A DNA stretch of 11,101 nt from assembly GCA_029932545.1 (NCBI GenBank), contig JAOZPW010000116.1, positions 1-11,101 of the forward strand, in the 5' to 3' direction. This document shows positions 1 through 6,634 of this stretch, one piece after another. The stretch's first letter is position 1; each line of letters opens with the position of its first letter. The position numbers and the translations under genes were made by a program. Below the pieces are notes generated by a model that saw only the letters and a program-made list of their open reading frames with translations, was not told the DNA's origin and searched no databases. The stretch is from Thermoanaerobaculales bacterium (GTDB taxonomy: Bacteria; Acidobacteriota; Thermoanaerobaculia; Thermoanaerobaculales; Sulfomarinibacteraceae).

Positions 1-134
1 TTCCCGATCCTGGCCCTGCTGCCCTTGAGGGGAATGCACCGAGCGGGGACGCCGCCAGGCGGACCCGAAGGCCGGGGTTCAGTAGATCGCAGCTTCAGAA
101 TCCGTGCCGAAATGGACGAACATCACTCCAAGAC
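1..134. other. Edge region with no recognised gene
   Basis: This stretch lies downstream of the NrfD-cytochrome fusion gene, which is the last gene of its operon in the window. I see no convincing coding frame. On the minus strand, a 14-codon ORF begins with ATG at 124 after a GGAG-like sequence and ends in TGA near 82, but it is too short to call. There is no hairpin followed by a T-tract, so the operon may continue beyond the window or terminate there. Confidence 0.4.
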
Positions 135-1967
135 CTACTGCAACACCTCGTCCTCAATCTCCTCCAAAGAAGCCTCAAGGACCACATCCCCATGACTGAC
201 CGGGGTTCGATGACAGGTGGCACACCGGAAGAGATCGGGTTTGCCCCACTCGGGGTTGGTCGCCTCCCTCTTGTGGCATTCAATGCAAATTCCGTGGGCT
301 GCTTGGCTGAGTCCCGGGGCCGTCAGGTATTCGAAGGTCTTGACCACTTGATTCTCCGCCATCATGTCCTTCTCGTGACAGGAGGAGCACTTTTTAGCCG
401 TGACCCCGATCCGGGGTCCTTCTTTGGGATGACAGCGCTCACACGAGGCATTTTCCCCAAGCAGCCCAACGTGGCGAAAATGGTCGAACAGACGGGTGGG
501 AAGATAGAGATCCGAGTGGCATTCTGAGCAGGGCGTTCCTACGTCCCCCGGCAAGTGCAGGTGGTGACAGGTACCGCACGCCTCCTTGCCCAGGCGCTTG
601 ACGTGCTCGGCATGCGGAAAGGCCACGGTTCCAATGGGGAAGCCCACCTTCAAGATATCGCCTCCCCGCGCCCTTTGGACCGGAGAAGCCTCGACCAGGG
701 GTTGCCAGGGTGTTGAAGTCAATCCCAACACCAGAGCGACCACGAACACCAGCGAGTACACCCGCCGCGAGGCAAATGTGGGGTCACCAAGCCACACCTG
801 GGTGAGCCGATCGAAGCGCGGCAAAACAAAGAGCTGCCGCTGCCGCCATTTCTCCTCCTCATCGAGGATCTCATGCTCTACCGGGAAATGCTCCTGGATG
901 AACAGATAGATCAACGCAAAGAAGGAGACAATGCCGAAGCTGACGGCAAACTCGGTCCACATGGGAAAGTAATCAGTGCGCGTCGCCCATACCTGGGCCA
1001 GCCCAGAGGCATCAATACGGTAGAGCAAGAATCCCATCAACCCCATGGAGGAAGCGATGAACACTCCAGTGTGGCTCCTCCGTACCTTCGGGATCAGAAA
1101 CAGTACTAAGGGCACGATCGTGGACAGCCCCATCTCGAACCAGAACAACCGGGCCTCAAAACTTCCCTCGAAGGCCAACCCAATCTTGTCGTGATGCCAC
1201 AAGTCAAACAGACGGAACGCCAGGTACAAGGCGAGAGCCCCCGCCGCAAAGCGAGCAAGACCTGACAGCATATCGGTATTGGGCTTCCGTTTGTACAACC
1301 AGGCCGTTACGGAGGACTCGAAGATCACCATCGACAGACCGAGGCAGATGGCGGAGACGAAGAACAGCTCGGGAAGATGTGGCGTGTACCACAGCGGGTG
1401 GAGCCGGAAGGGCATGATCAGGAGCAGAGTGCCCAGACTCGACTGGTGCAGGGTCGAAACTGAGATGCCAAGAATGATCAGCGGCAGCTGCATACGAAGC
1501 AATATTCGGTACAAGGCCTGAAAACGGGTTCTTTCGAGGAACACCGGTAGAAACTCGAGGAAGAGGATGGTCAAGTAGATCATCACACACCAGGCCACCT
1601 CGAAGAGGGGCGATTGGGGATTCCAGAAGATCAGGGCATGCCAAATGTTCCACGGCAATCCGAGGTCGAAAAGCAGACCTACCGCCACTGCGGCGTAACC
1701 CAGCAAGGCAGTGAGAATCGCCGGCCGCACGGCATGGTGGTATTTGTCACGCTTGAAAACATGGGCGATGGCGCCGATTACAAAGCCCCCCGCGGCCAAG
1801 GCTACGCCCCCCATGACGTCGAACCCCACCCAGAGGCCCCACGGCGTAGTATCCGACAGTGCCGTTGTGGTACCCAACCCACGTGTAAAACGGATGATGG
1901 TCACCGCGGCAGCCAGTCCCGTGATGAACCACAGAATGCCCTTGGTGATCTGGACTCGCCGAGTCAT
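135..1967 (-). CDS. NrfD/HybB-family quinone-interacting membrane subunit fused to a periplasmic hexahaem cytochrome c
   Basis: This 610-residue protein has two parts. Residues 1 to about 362 resemble HybB/HmcC of the NrfD (PsrC) family, with about ten hydrophobic helices. Seen motifs include FEVAWCVMIY (122-131) in the fourth helix, HQSSLGTL (174-181) and LHPLWYTP (189-196), all typical of HybB-type proteins that exchange electrons with quinones. A charged linker (about 363-401) and an eleventh helix (about 402-420) follow. The C-terminal part carries six CXXCH c-haem motifs, with cysteines starting at 464, 480, 509, 527, 561 and 582. Extra histidines at 452, 455, 496, 499 and 558 could be distal ligands. 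Ten helices with the N-terminus inside, plus an eleventh, would put the cytochrome in the periplasm. The start ATG overlaps the ferredoxin stop by 4 bp (ATGA) and follows a GGGAGG Shine-Dalgarno sequence. Family members normally lack the cytochrome; the fusion is the oddity here. The electron-transfer direction is not evident. Confidence 0.93.
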   Translation of the reverse strand: MTRRVQITKGILWFITGLAAAVTIIRFTRGLGTTTALSDTTPWGLWVGFDVMGGVALAAGGFVIGAIAHVFKRDKYHHAVRPAILTALLGYAAVAVGLLFDLGLPWNIWHALIFWNPQSPLFEVAWCVMIYLTILFLEFLPVFLERTRFQALYRILLRMQLPLIILGISVSTLHQSSLGTLLLIMPFRLHPLWYTPHLPELFFVSAICLGLSMVIFESSVTAWLYKRKPNTDMLSGLARFAAGALALYLAFRLFDLWHHDKIGLAFEGSFEARLFWFEMGLSTIVPLVLFLIPKVRRSHTGVFIASSMGLMGFLLYRIDASGLAQVWATRTDYFPMWTEFAVSFGIVSFFALIYLFIQEHFPVEHEILDEEEKWRQRQLFVLPRFDRLTQVWLGDPTFASRRVYSLVFVVALVLGLTSTPWQPLVEASPVQRARGGDILKVGFPIGTVAFPHAEHVKRLGKEACGTCHHLHLPGDVGTPCSECHSDLYLPTRLFDHFRHVGLLGENASCERCHPKEGPRIGVTAKKCSSCHEKDMMAENQVVKTFEYLTAPGLSQAAHGICIECHKREATNPEWGKPDLFRCATCHRTPVSHGDVVLEASLEEIEDEVLQ

Positions 1968-2788
1968 CGTTCGCCTCCCTCGTCCTCTGTGGTTTCAGGC
2001 GCCTCCGTCACTTTCTCTCCCGGCGCCTCCGCGGCCAGACGCATCCTCCGGTCGATCACCCACCATGTAGCGGTCATGAATGACGCCATTCCGAGAAACT
2101 CGAGCGGAACCTTCTTGAGGGCGGCCCAGGTTCGGTCAGGCAACGGCTCGGTTCCCAGATACTTCTTATCCTGCCAGGCGAGAAAGCCCAGGTCCACATG
2201 GGAGATATAGATCACCGACGTCCCCCCTACCTCGTGCTCTCCCCAGATGTGTTGGATGTACTTTTCAGGCTCGGCCGCAAGTCGCCTCCGTGCCTCGGCG
2301 AGCATCTCCTCCTGGGAACCGAACGTCGTTGCCTCCTTTGGACAGGCATTGACGCATGCCGGTTTGTCAATCTCGCCGGACTTGAGCTTGTCGTAACACA
2401 AAATGCATTTGCGAACCGATGGATTGATCGAGTTCCACTCGTAATGGGGAATCCCGTAGGGACAGCCCATCATGCAGTAACGGCAGCCCATACAGATGGC
2501 TTTGTCGTATATCACCGGCCCTTCGGGAGTCTTTATGAGGGCGCCCACTGGGCAGACCGAGACGCAAGCGGGTTCGAAACAATGCCGGCACTGTTTGCGA
2601 ACACTCACCTCATCAGGACGCCGAAAAATGCTGGTCCACCGAGTAGCCGAGAGGCCGTCCTTCGAATGTCCCAAACGCGGCGGCCCATCTTCCACCGGCA
2701 TGCCATTGATCTTCTTGCACGCGGCCACGCATTCCTCGCAGCCAATGCACCGTGTAACATCGTTCAAAATGCAAGGATTGTCGATCAT
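1964..2788 (-). CDS. Four-cluster ferredoxin-like electron-transfer subunit (HybA/HmcB/DsrO-like), no signal peptide
   Basis: This 274-residue iron-sulfur protein belongs to the DmsB/HybA/HmcB type that wires a redox partner to an NrfD-like membrane subunit. Sixteen cysteines form four [4Fe-4S] sites: C14/C17/C20/C24, C67/C70/C75/C79, C99/C102/C105/C109 and C128/C131/C145/C149. This is the usual four-cluster layout. A short hydrophobic segment (about 229-245), flanked by lysines and arginines, may be a C-terminal membrane anchor as in HybA. The tail is acidic and Glu/Thr-rich. The first cluster starts at residue 14 with no Tat or Sec signal before it, unlike HybA and DsrO, so a cytoplasmic location is inferred. 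The start is supported by a 4-bp ATGA overlap with the cytochrome b gene and by a GGAGGGAG sequence just upstream. The next gene encodes its likely membrane partner, also through a 4-bp overlap. Confidence 0.93.
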   Translation of the reverse strand: MIDNPCILNDVTRCIGCEECVAACKKINGMPVEDGPPRLGHSKDGLSATRWTSIFRRPDEVSVRKQCRHCFEPACVSVCPVGALIKTPEGPVIYDKAICMGCRYCMMGCPYGIPHYEWNSINPSVRKCILCYDKLKSGEIDKPACVNACPKEATTFGSQEEMLAEARRRLAAEPEKYIQHIWGEHEVGGTSVIYISHVDLGFLAWQDKKYLGTEPLPDRTWAALKKVPLEFLGMASFMTATWWVIDRRMRLAAEAPGEKVTEAPETTEDEGGER

Positions 2789-3495
2789 ACTCCCTCCGAA
2801 TCCTTTCCGAGACTCAACCGAACACGTTCACCGGAGCCCGGCGGAAACCGCCATCCCAACTCGGAAGATGTCTGACTCGTCCAGAACAACACCATATGGA
2901 CAAGCTTGGAGAACGGCACGAGAAGAATCAGCAGCTCTGCAGAAAGCAGATGGACCAGGTAGACAGCTTGGAGACCGAGGGGGCTCCAACTCGGGTGTGC
3001 AACCCAGAACCCGGTAACGAACGGTACGGCACAGAGCAGCGGCAGCAGCCAATCCTGAGGTTTGCTGATCGTCCTTGATGCCTGATTGAGCATTCGTCCC
3101 AGCAAGAGCCCAACGGCTGCCACTACAGTCGCTACAGCAAGCCAGTCGGCCACGCTCCCGGGCAGGCGCCACCAAGAGATACCAAGTTCCTGCTGCCAAA
3201 TCGCCACATGACCCGCGAGGAAAACGGGGACTACGATGACTCCGACATGGAAAATGAAGGACGTGAAGTTGTAGAGACGCCGTTCCTTCCGCTGGAGGTA
3301 TCTCCACGGCAGGAGCCATTCCAGGTTCCGTCTCAGGGCCAGCCCCCAGGGCACCACCTGGTCTCCGGCACGGCGAAGGGCCCAAAAGATCTCCCAGACT
3401 TGAAGGAGCACATGGCGCAGCAACCCCAATGCCATAGCGAACAACGCGAGACGCAGCAACGGCCCGCGGGCCAGCGCGATCCAGCTTTCGAGCAT
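2785..3495 (-). CDS. NarI/HmcE/DsrM-like dihaem cytochrome b membrane subunit
   Basis: This 236-residue membrane protein has about five hydrophobic helices (roughly 12-38, 78-100, 117-134, 149-166 and 176-205), matching the nitrate reductase gamma-subunit fold. Four histidines sit where the two b-haems are held in NarI: H83 and H96 on the second helix, H182 and H200 on the fifth. The 18-residue spacing of the last pair equals that of NarI H187/H205. Proteins of this family take electrons from, or pass them to, membrane quinones and are partnered by a CCG iron-sulfur protein. Here that partner gene ends 10 bp upstream. The length is close to HmcE and shorter than DsrM. The start ATG follows GGAGG, which overlaps the TGA of the preceding gene. 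The stop overlaps the ferredoxin start, indicating translational coupling. The exact subfamily is uncertain. Confidence 0.9.
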   Translation of the reverse strand: MLESWIALARGPLLRLALFAMALGLLRHVLLQVWEIFWALRRAGDQVVPWGLALRRNLEWLLPWRYLQRKERRLYNFTSFIFHVGVIVVPVFLAGHVAIWQQELGISWWRLPGSVADWLAVATVVAAVGLLLGRMLNQASRTISKPQDWLLPLLCAVPFVTGFWVAHPSWSPLGLQAVYLVHLLSAELLILLVPFSKLVHMVLFWTSQTSSELGWRFPPGSGERVRLSLGKDSEGV

Positions 3496-3505
3496 TTCGT
3501 CCTCC

Positions 3506-4939
3506 TCAATCCAGCACGATGGCCTTGTAAATAAGGTCGTGCAATCCCACTACCTCCACATCGGTCAGTCCGTTATCCTGACAAACTTCCCGAAGCTGCT
3601 TTTTGCAGTTGGCGCAAGGGGCGATTACATAGTGCGCACCGGTCGCAGCAATCTGCTCGGCCTTCTTGGATCCCACCACATGGGTGCGATAGGGGCGCAG
3701 TTCGTCGACTGAAACCGTGCCCCCTCCACCGCCACAACAGAGGTTCCACTTGCCGCCGGGTGTCATCTCGACAAAGTCCTTGCAAAAGGCACGAATCAGC
3801 TCCCGAGGTTGGTCCACGATCCAACCGCTCCTCGCCAAGTTGCATGGATCGTGATACGTCACCCTCTCTGTGACAACGTCCGGATCGAATTTGATCTTTC
3901 CCTCCTTGAAGGCGCGGTGGGTCAACTCCATGATATTCACTACGGGTGGCGCGTCCCTGCCCCCGCCGAAGGTCTTGACAAATGCTTTGGCCGAACGCGA
4001 AGCGTGGCCGCACTCACCGATCAAGATCTTCTGGGAACGGAGCCTTTTTGCCTGATCCACCTCTTCACGGAGACACCTCTCGAGAATCCAGTCGCTGTAA
4101 AAGAGCCCGTAATTGATTCCGTCCAGAAACTCACTGCTGATAGTCCATGCGTCCCCGAGTCCTATCGCGTCGAGCGTGACCGCGATCCCCATCAAGGTCT
4201 CCGCTTCCATCAGGTAGTCGGAGACGGGCGCGAAGAAGATGAACTCTCGATCCGGTTTGTCAATCGGGAACTTCACCTTAATACTCTTGTCGTCGAAGAT
4301 CTCCTCCTCCAAAAATTCCAGCGAGTCGGCAATGGCCGGCCATGGAATCGCCGATGTGTTTCGAGTCGGACCCTCCAATTGCGCACGGGTCGAGATCACA
4401 AGGGCACGTGGTACGAGCCCAATCTCCGACAGGACATACCTGGCCAGGTGGGTCACCAGGCCATGGTCAATCCCAAGCGGGCATTCCAGGGTGCAGCGGC
4501 GGCAGGCCGTGCAGTGGTAGTAGGTCTCCGCCATTTCAAGGATGTATTCGTCCGTCAACAACGGAGTGATCCTGAGGTGTTCCTCCACGATTCCACGCAG
4601 GGTGAAATGGCGTCTATACACCTCCAAGAGGAGGTCCGACCGGTAGCAGGGCACGTCTTCCGGCGCGTTGGTACGCTGGTAGATCTGACACGCACAAGAG
4701 CAGTTGGCACATCGTGCCGGAATCCGTGCATAGTTGTCGATCACTTGGCGGTAGTTCGTATGTTGGAGAATCGCCGCAAAGACCTCGAGGAAACGGCGAG
4801 GGAGATCCCCGGCGATCCGATCCTTCTCGATAATGTAGGACAAGCGCTCCTGAATCTTCTCCGACGTCAACCTCGGTGGACAAAGCCCGGCGAGAGTCTC
4901 GGCGGGAACGTCGGGCAAACTGGTGGCTCCGAGCTGCAT
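3506..4939 (-). CDS. HdrD-like CCG-domain iron-sulfur protein (DsrK/HmcF-like)
   Basis: This 477-residue protein is predicted to be cytoplasmic and attached to the membrane through the adjacent cytochrome b. It has a ferredoxin region followed by a CCG domain, the order seen in HdrD, DsrK, HmcF and TmcB. The second ferredoxin motif is canonical (C143/C146/C149/C153-Pro). The first is compressed: CANCSCAC at residues 77-84, i.e. CX2CXCXC, with a further cysteine at 98. The CCG domain has HDPCN (C366), LCCGGGGG (C401/C402) and CANC (C442/C445), which in heterodisulfide reductase bind the noncubane [4Fe-4S] cluster. An ECGH motif at 309-312 is the remnant of a first CCG half. Related proteins handle thiol/disulfide substrates (DsrK acts with DsrC), but no substrate can be assigned here. 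It is the first gene of the sigma-54 operon. ATG at 4939 lies 11 nt after GGGGAGG, a rather long spacing. It is a paralogue of the CCG protein encoded at 7523-9136. Confidence 0.92.
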   Translation of the reverse strand: MQLGATSLPDVPAETLAGLCPPRLTSEKIQERLSYIIEKDRIAGDLPRRFLEVFAAILQHTNYRQVIDNYARIPARCANCSCACQIYQRTNAPEDVPCYRSDLLLEVYRRHFTLRGIVEEHLRITPLLTDEYILEMAETYYHCTACRRCTLECPLGIDHGLVTHLARYVLSEIGLVPRALVISTRAQLEGPTRNTSAIPWPAIADSLEFLEEEIFDDKSIKVKFPIDKPDREFIFFAPVSDYLMEAETLMGIAVTLDAIGLGDAWTISSEFLDGINYGLFYSDWILERCLREEVDQAKRLRSQKILIGECGHASRSAKAFVKTFGGGRDAPPVVNIMELTHRAFKEGKIKFDPDVVTERVTYHDPCNLARSGWIVDQPRELIRAFCKDFVEMTPGGKWNLCCGGGGGTVSVDELRPYRTHVVGSKKAEQIAATGAHYVIAPCANCKKQLREVCQDNGLTDVEVVGLHDLIYKAIVLD

Positions 4940-4953
4940 TTTTGGCCCTTCCT

Positions 4954-4972
4954 CCCCGTCAAGCCGACGGGG
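4954..4972 (-). promoter_or_regulatory. Leader hairpin abutting the ribosome binding site of the second operon
   Basis: In the minus-strand transcript a perfect 7-bp stem (CCCCGTC / GACGGGG) with a 5-nt loop lies just before the first gene. The 3' arm supplies the GGGG of GGGGAGG, the likely Shine-Dalgarno sequence, so folding could partly mask ribosome entry. The structure is seen directly; a regulatory role is only inferred, and such short stems occur by chance in GC-rich DNA. Confidence 0.35.
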
Positions 4973-4996
4973 TTGCCTTCATCGCCAAAGAATATG

Positions 4997-5012
4997 AGCA
5001 ACACCCGTGCCA
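4997..5012 (-). promoter_or_regulatory. Sigma-54 (RpoN) promoter, -24/-12 elements
   Basis: The minus strand reads TGGCACGGGTGTTGCT, which matches the RpoN consensus TGGCACG-N4-TTGCW at every defined position, with GG and GC exactly ten bases apart. It lies in the 189-bp gap between the histidine kinase and the DsrK/HmcF-like gene, pointing at that gene. Transcription would start near 4986, giving a leader of about 46 nt. RpoN promoters need an AAA+ enhancer-binding activator; none is encoded in this window. Confidence 0.85.
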
Positions 5013-5096
5013 GGCCGGTGCGGTTACCGAATCCGGACAAAGGTCGGCCCTTAACTATTTCTCATTGTTTGAGCGTCTGAGCAAAGGGGGGCTCCT

Positions 5097-5112
5097 GTTA
5101 CCCTGAGGTAAC
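5097..5112. promoter_or_regulatory. Palindrome, candidate upstream activator site
   Basis: The sequence GTTACC-CTGA-GGTAAC has perfect 6-bp arms around a 4-bp spacer. Its centre is about 119 bp upstream of the inferred sigma-54 start site, within the usual range for enhancer-binding-protein sites. A further GTTACC lies at 5023-5028 inside CGGTTACCG, close to the -24 element. An AT-rich patch at about 5051-5070 lies between the palindrome and the promoter and could favour bending. The dyad also lies just after the kinase stop codon, but it has no T-tract, so a terminator is less likely. Confidence 0.5.
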
Positions 5113-5128
5113 ATTATCGAACGGATTC

Positions 5129-6205
5129 TTACTTATCCAGCGGCAAGATGATCGTGAAGACCGTGCCAACCCCTTCCTCAGAGAGAACCGTGATCTGGCC
5201 TCGATGGGCACAGACGACTCGGTAAACCACAAGCAGCCCCAGCCCGGTTCCACCTGAGCCCTTGGTGGTGAACATCTCGCTGAACACCTCGCCACAGAGC
5301 TCCTTTGGAATCCCGCGTCCGTTGTCCGCCACCTCGAGCCGGAGTTGCCCTCCGGGCTCGAGAAGGGTCGAGACCTGCACCCAATGGCGCTCCCTCGATG
5401 TCTCGAACCGACACGCATCCACGGCATTGGAAATCAGGTTGGTCAACAGGTTGTAAAACCCTTCCGAGTCCAGCCACCCGGTTTCGAGCTGCGGATCCTG
5501 GCTAATCAGGAGTTCTACACCGTCTGAAGCAGCCTTCTCCTCGTACAGCTTGACGGCCTCACATACGAGTTCCTTGACCGGCACAGGCGCACGCTCCATC
5601 GGGCGCTCCCGGGCACAATAGAGCTGATCACGGGAGAGCTTCATCACCCGATCAATGTTGCGGCGAACCATGGTCCAACCCTGTTGCACCAGATCCTCGT
5701 CCCCGGCTTCCATCCCTTCTTCCACGACGAAGACGCCGCCTTCGAGCCCGGTCAGGACATTCTTGATATAGTGCGCCATTCCTGCCATTGCCTGGCCCAA
5801 CATGACAAGCTCCTGACGCATCTCGGTGGTCTTGGAGATATCCGTGACTACCTCCATACCCCCGACGATGCGCCCGTCGTCATCGAAGATCGGAGCTGTT
5901 TGAACGGCGACCAGGATGGTCTCTCCGGAAACCGTCCTGACGGTCTCTTCACCGACATGGATCTCCCCGTCCTGGAAGGTCTTGATGAGGGGACAGCCGA
6001 CGCATACGTCCGAACGTCCCTTGTAGACGTCGTAACACAGCTCGCCGACCCTGTCGCCGAACAATCGCCGGAACGTCTCGTTCACCGCAGTGATCCTCAT
6101 GTCCCTGTTCTGGATGGAGATTGCCGAGGGCACGATATCGAAGAGGCGAACCGCTGGAATTTCCGGCCCGCCGGCTAACGAATTTCCGAAAGACGTCAAC
6201 ATCAT
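5129..6205 (-). CDS. PAS-domain sensor histidine kinase with three-cysteine PAS motif
   Basis: This 358-residue protein is a soluble kinase with no transmembrane segment or signal peptide. An N-terminal PAS domain spans about 18-125. It contains C57, C68 and C71 (CX10CX2C-Pro), a cysteine cluster that might bind a metal or iron-sulfur group or undergo thiol chemistry. The phosphoacceptor region has MAHYIKN with H145, differing from the common HEIRNPL form. The ATPase domain shows the N-box ending at N260 (NLLTNLISNAVDA), the G1 motif DNGRGIP (294-300) and TTKGSGGTGLGL (313-324), so it looks catalytically intact. It lies 33 bp after the receiver-protein gene, its probable partner. A cytoplasmic redox-sensing role is inferred from the cysteines and the neighbouring redox genes. 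Two adjacent ATG codons are possible starts (6205 and 6202), both following AGAGGA. It ends its operon, directly before the sigma-54 control region. Confidence 0.9.
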   Translation of the reverse strand: MMLTSFGNSLAGGPEIPAVRLFDIVPSAISIQNRDMRITAVNETFRRLFGDRVGELCYDVYKGRSDVCVGCPLIKTFQDGEIHVGEETVRTVSGETILVAVQTAPIFDDDGRIVGGMEVVTDISKTTEMRQELVMLGQAMAGMAHYIKNVLTGLEGGVFVVEEGMEAGDEDLVQQGWTMVRRNIDRVMKLSRDQLYCARERPMERAPVPVKELVCEAVKLYEEKAASDGVELLISQDPQLETGWLDSEGFYNLLTNLISNAVDACRFETSRERHWVQVSTLLEPGGQLRLEVADNGRGIPKELCGEVFSEMFTTKGSGGTGLGLLVVYRVVCAHRGQITVLSEEGVGTVFTIILPLDK

Positions 6206-6238
6206 GTCTTCCTCTTTCCGAGGCCGAACAGCGAACCG

Positions 6239-6631
6239 TCAGCCGTCACTCGCCGTGGCACCCAATAGCTTCTTCGCCAAAGCCAGGAGTTCCTCCCGCT
6301 GGGGGGGCTTTTCCACGAACGCGTCCGGGGGCGGAACCTCCTCGAAGTCCTGCGCAAAGAAACTGCGGTACTGGGTGAGACCGGTCACGATCACGATCGG
6401 GACCTGCCCCAAGTCAGGGTCCTTACGCAACTTCCTGTACAGCATGATGCCGGTCCTCTTCGGCATGAGAATGTCCAGAAAAATCAGATCCGGCTTGACC
6501 TTCCGGGCCACCTCGAGCCCCTCTTCACCATCGGCGGCCTCCTCAACGTGATAACCATCTTTGGAAAGAAGCGTCTTGAGATAGGTCCTGACATCCGGTT
6601 CATCGTCCACCACCAGTATTCTTCCGCTCAT
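6239..6631 (-). CDS. Single-domain response regulator (CheY-like receiver)
   Basis: This 130-residue protein is a lone receiver domain. The acidic pocket is D9/D10 (VVDDEPD), the phosphoacceptor is D53 (FLDILMP), and the switch residues are T83 (IVTG) and K108 (FVEKP), so all key positions are present. There is no DNA-binding or enzymatic output domain, so it must act by protein contact or relay phosphate onward. The adjacent histidine kinase is its likely phosphodonor. The gene starts 3 bp after the stop of the HEAT-repeat gene, with the Shine-Dalgarno AGGAGG overlapping that gene's last codons, so translation is probably coupled. Possible targets are the HEAT-repeat protein next door or a sigma-54 activator elsewhere; neither can be shown from the sequence. 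Hmc loci of Desulfovibrio also carry a receiver-type regulator (Rrf1), a loose parallel. Confidence 0.93.
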   Translation of the reverse strand: MSGRILVVDDEPDVRTYLKTLLSKDGYHVEEAADGEEGLEVARKVKPDLIFLDILMPKRTGIMLYRKLRKDPDLGQVPIVIVTGLTQYRSFFAQDFEEVPPPDAFVEKPPQREELLALAKKLLGATASDG

Positions 6632-6634
6632 CTT

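Noticed and set aside
1..134. Short minus-strand ORF of 14 codons and a possible RNA gene at the edge
   Set aside because: The ORF is too short and has no recognisable product; no tRNA-like cloverleaf or terminator could be built from the stretch.
135..4939. Assignment as a standard DsrMKJOP operon
   Set aside because: There is no separate trihaem DsrJ gene, the ferredoxin lacks the Tat signal of DsrO, and the NrfD subunit carries a cytochrome fusion. Gene order also differs.
3809..5080. Long open frame on the plus strand (423 codons)
   Set aside because: It lies opposite the DsrK/HmcF-like gene, which has clear cysteine motifs, and it runs into the sigma-54 region. Its translation resembles no protein family.
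5097..5112. Palindrome read as a terminator for the kinase operon
   Set aside because: The stem is only 6 bp, with no T-tract on the minus strand; its distance to the sigma-54 promoter suits an activator site better.
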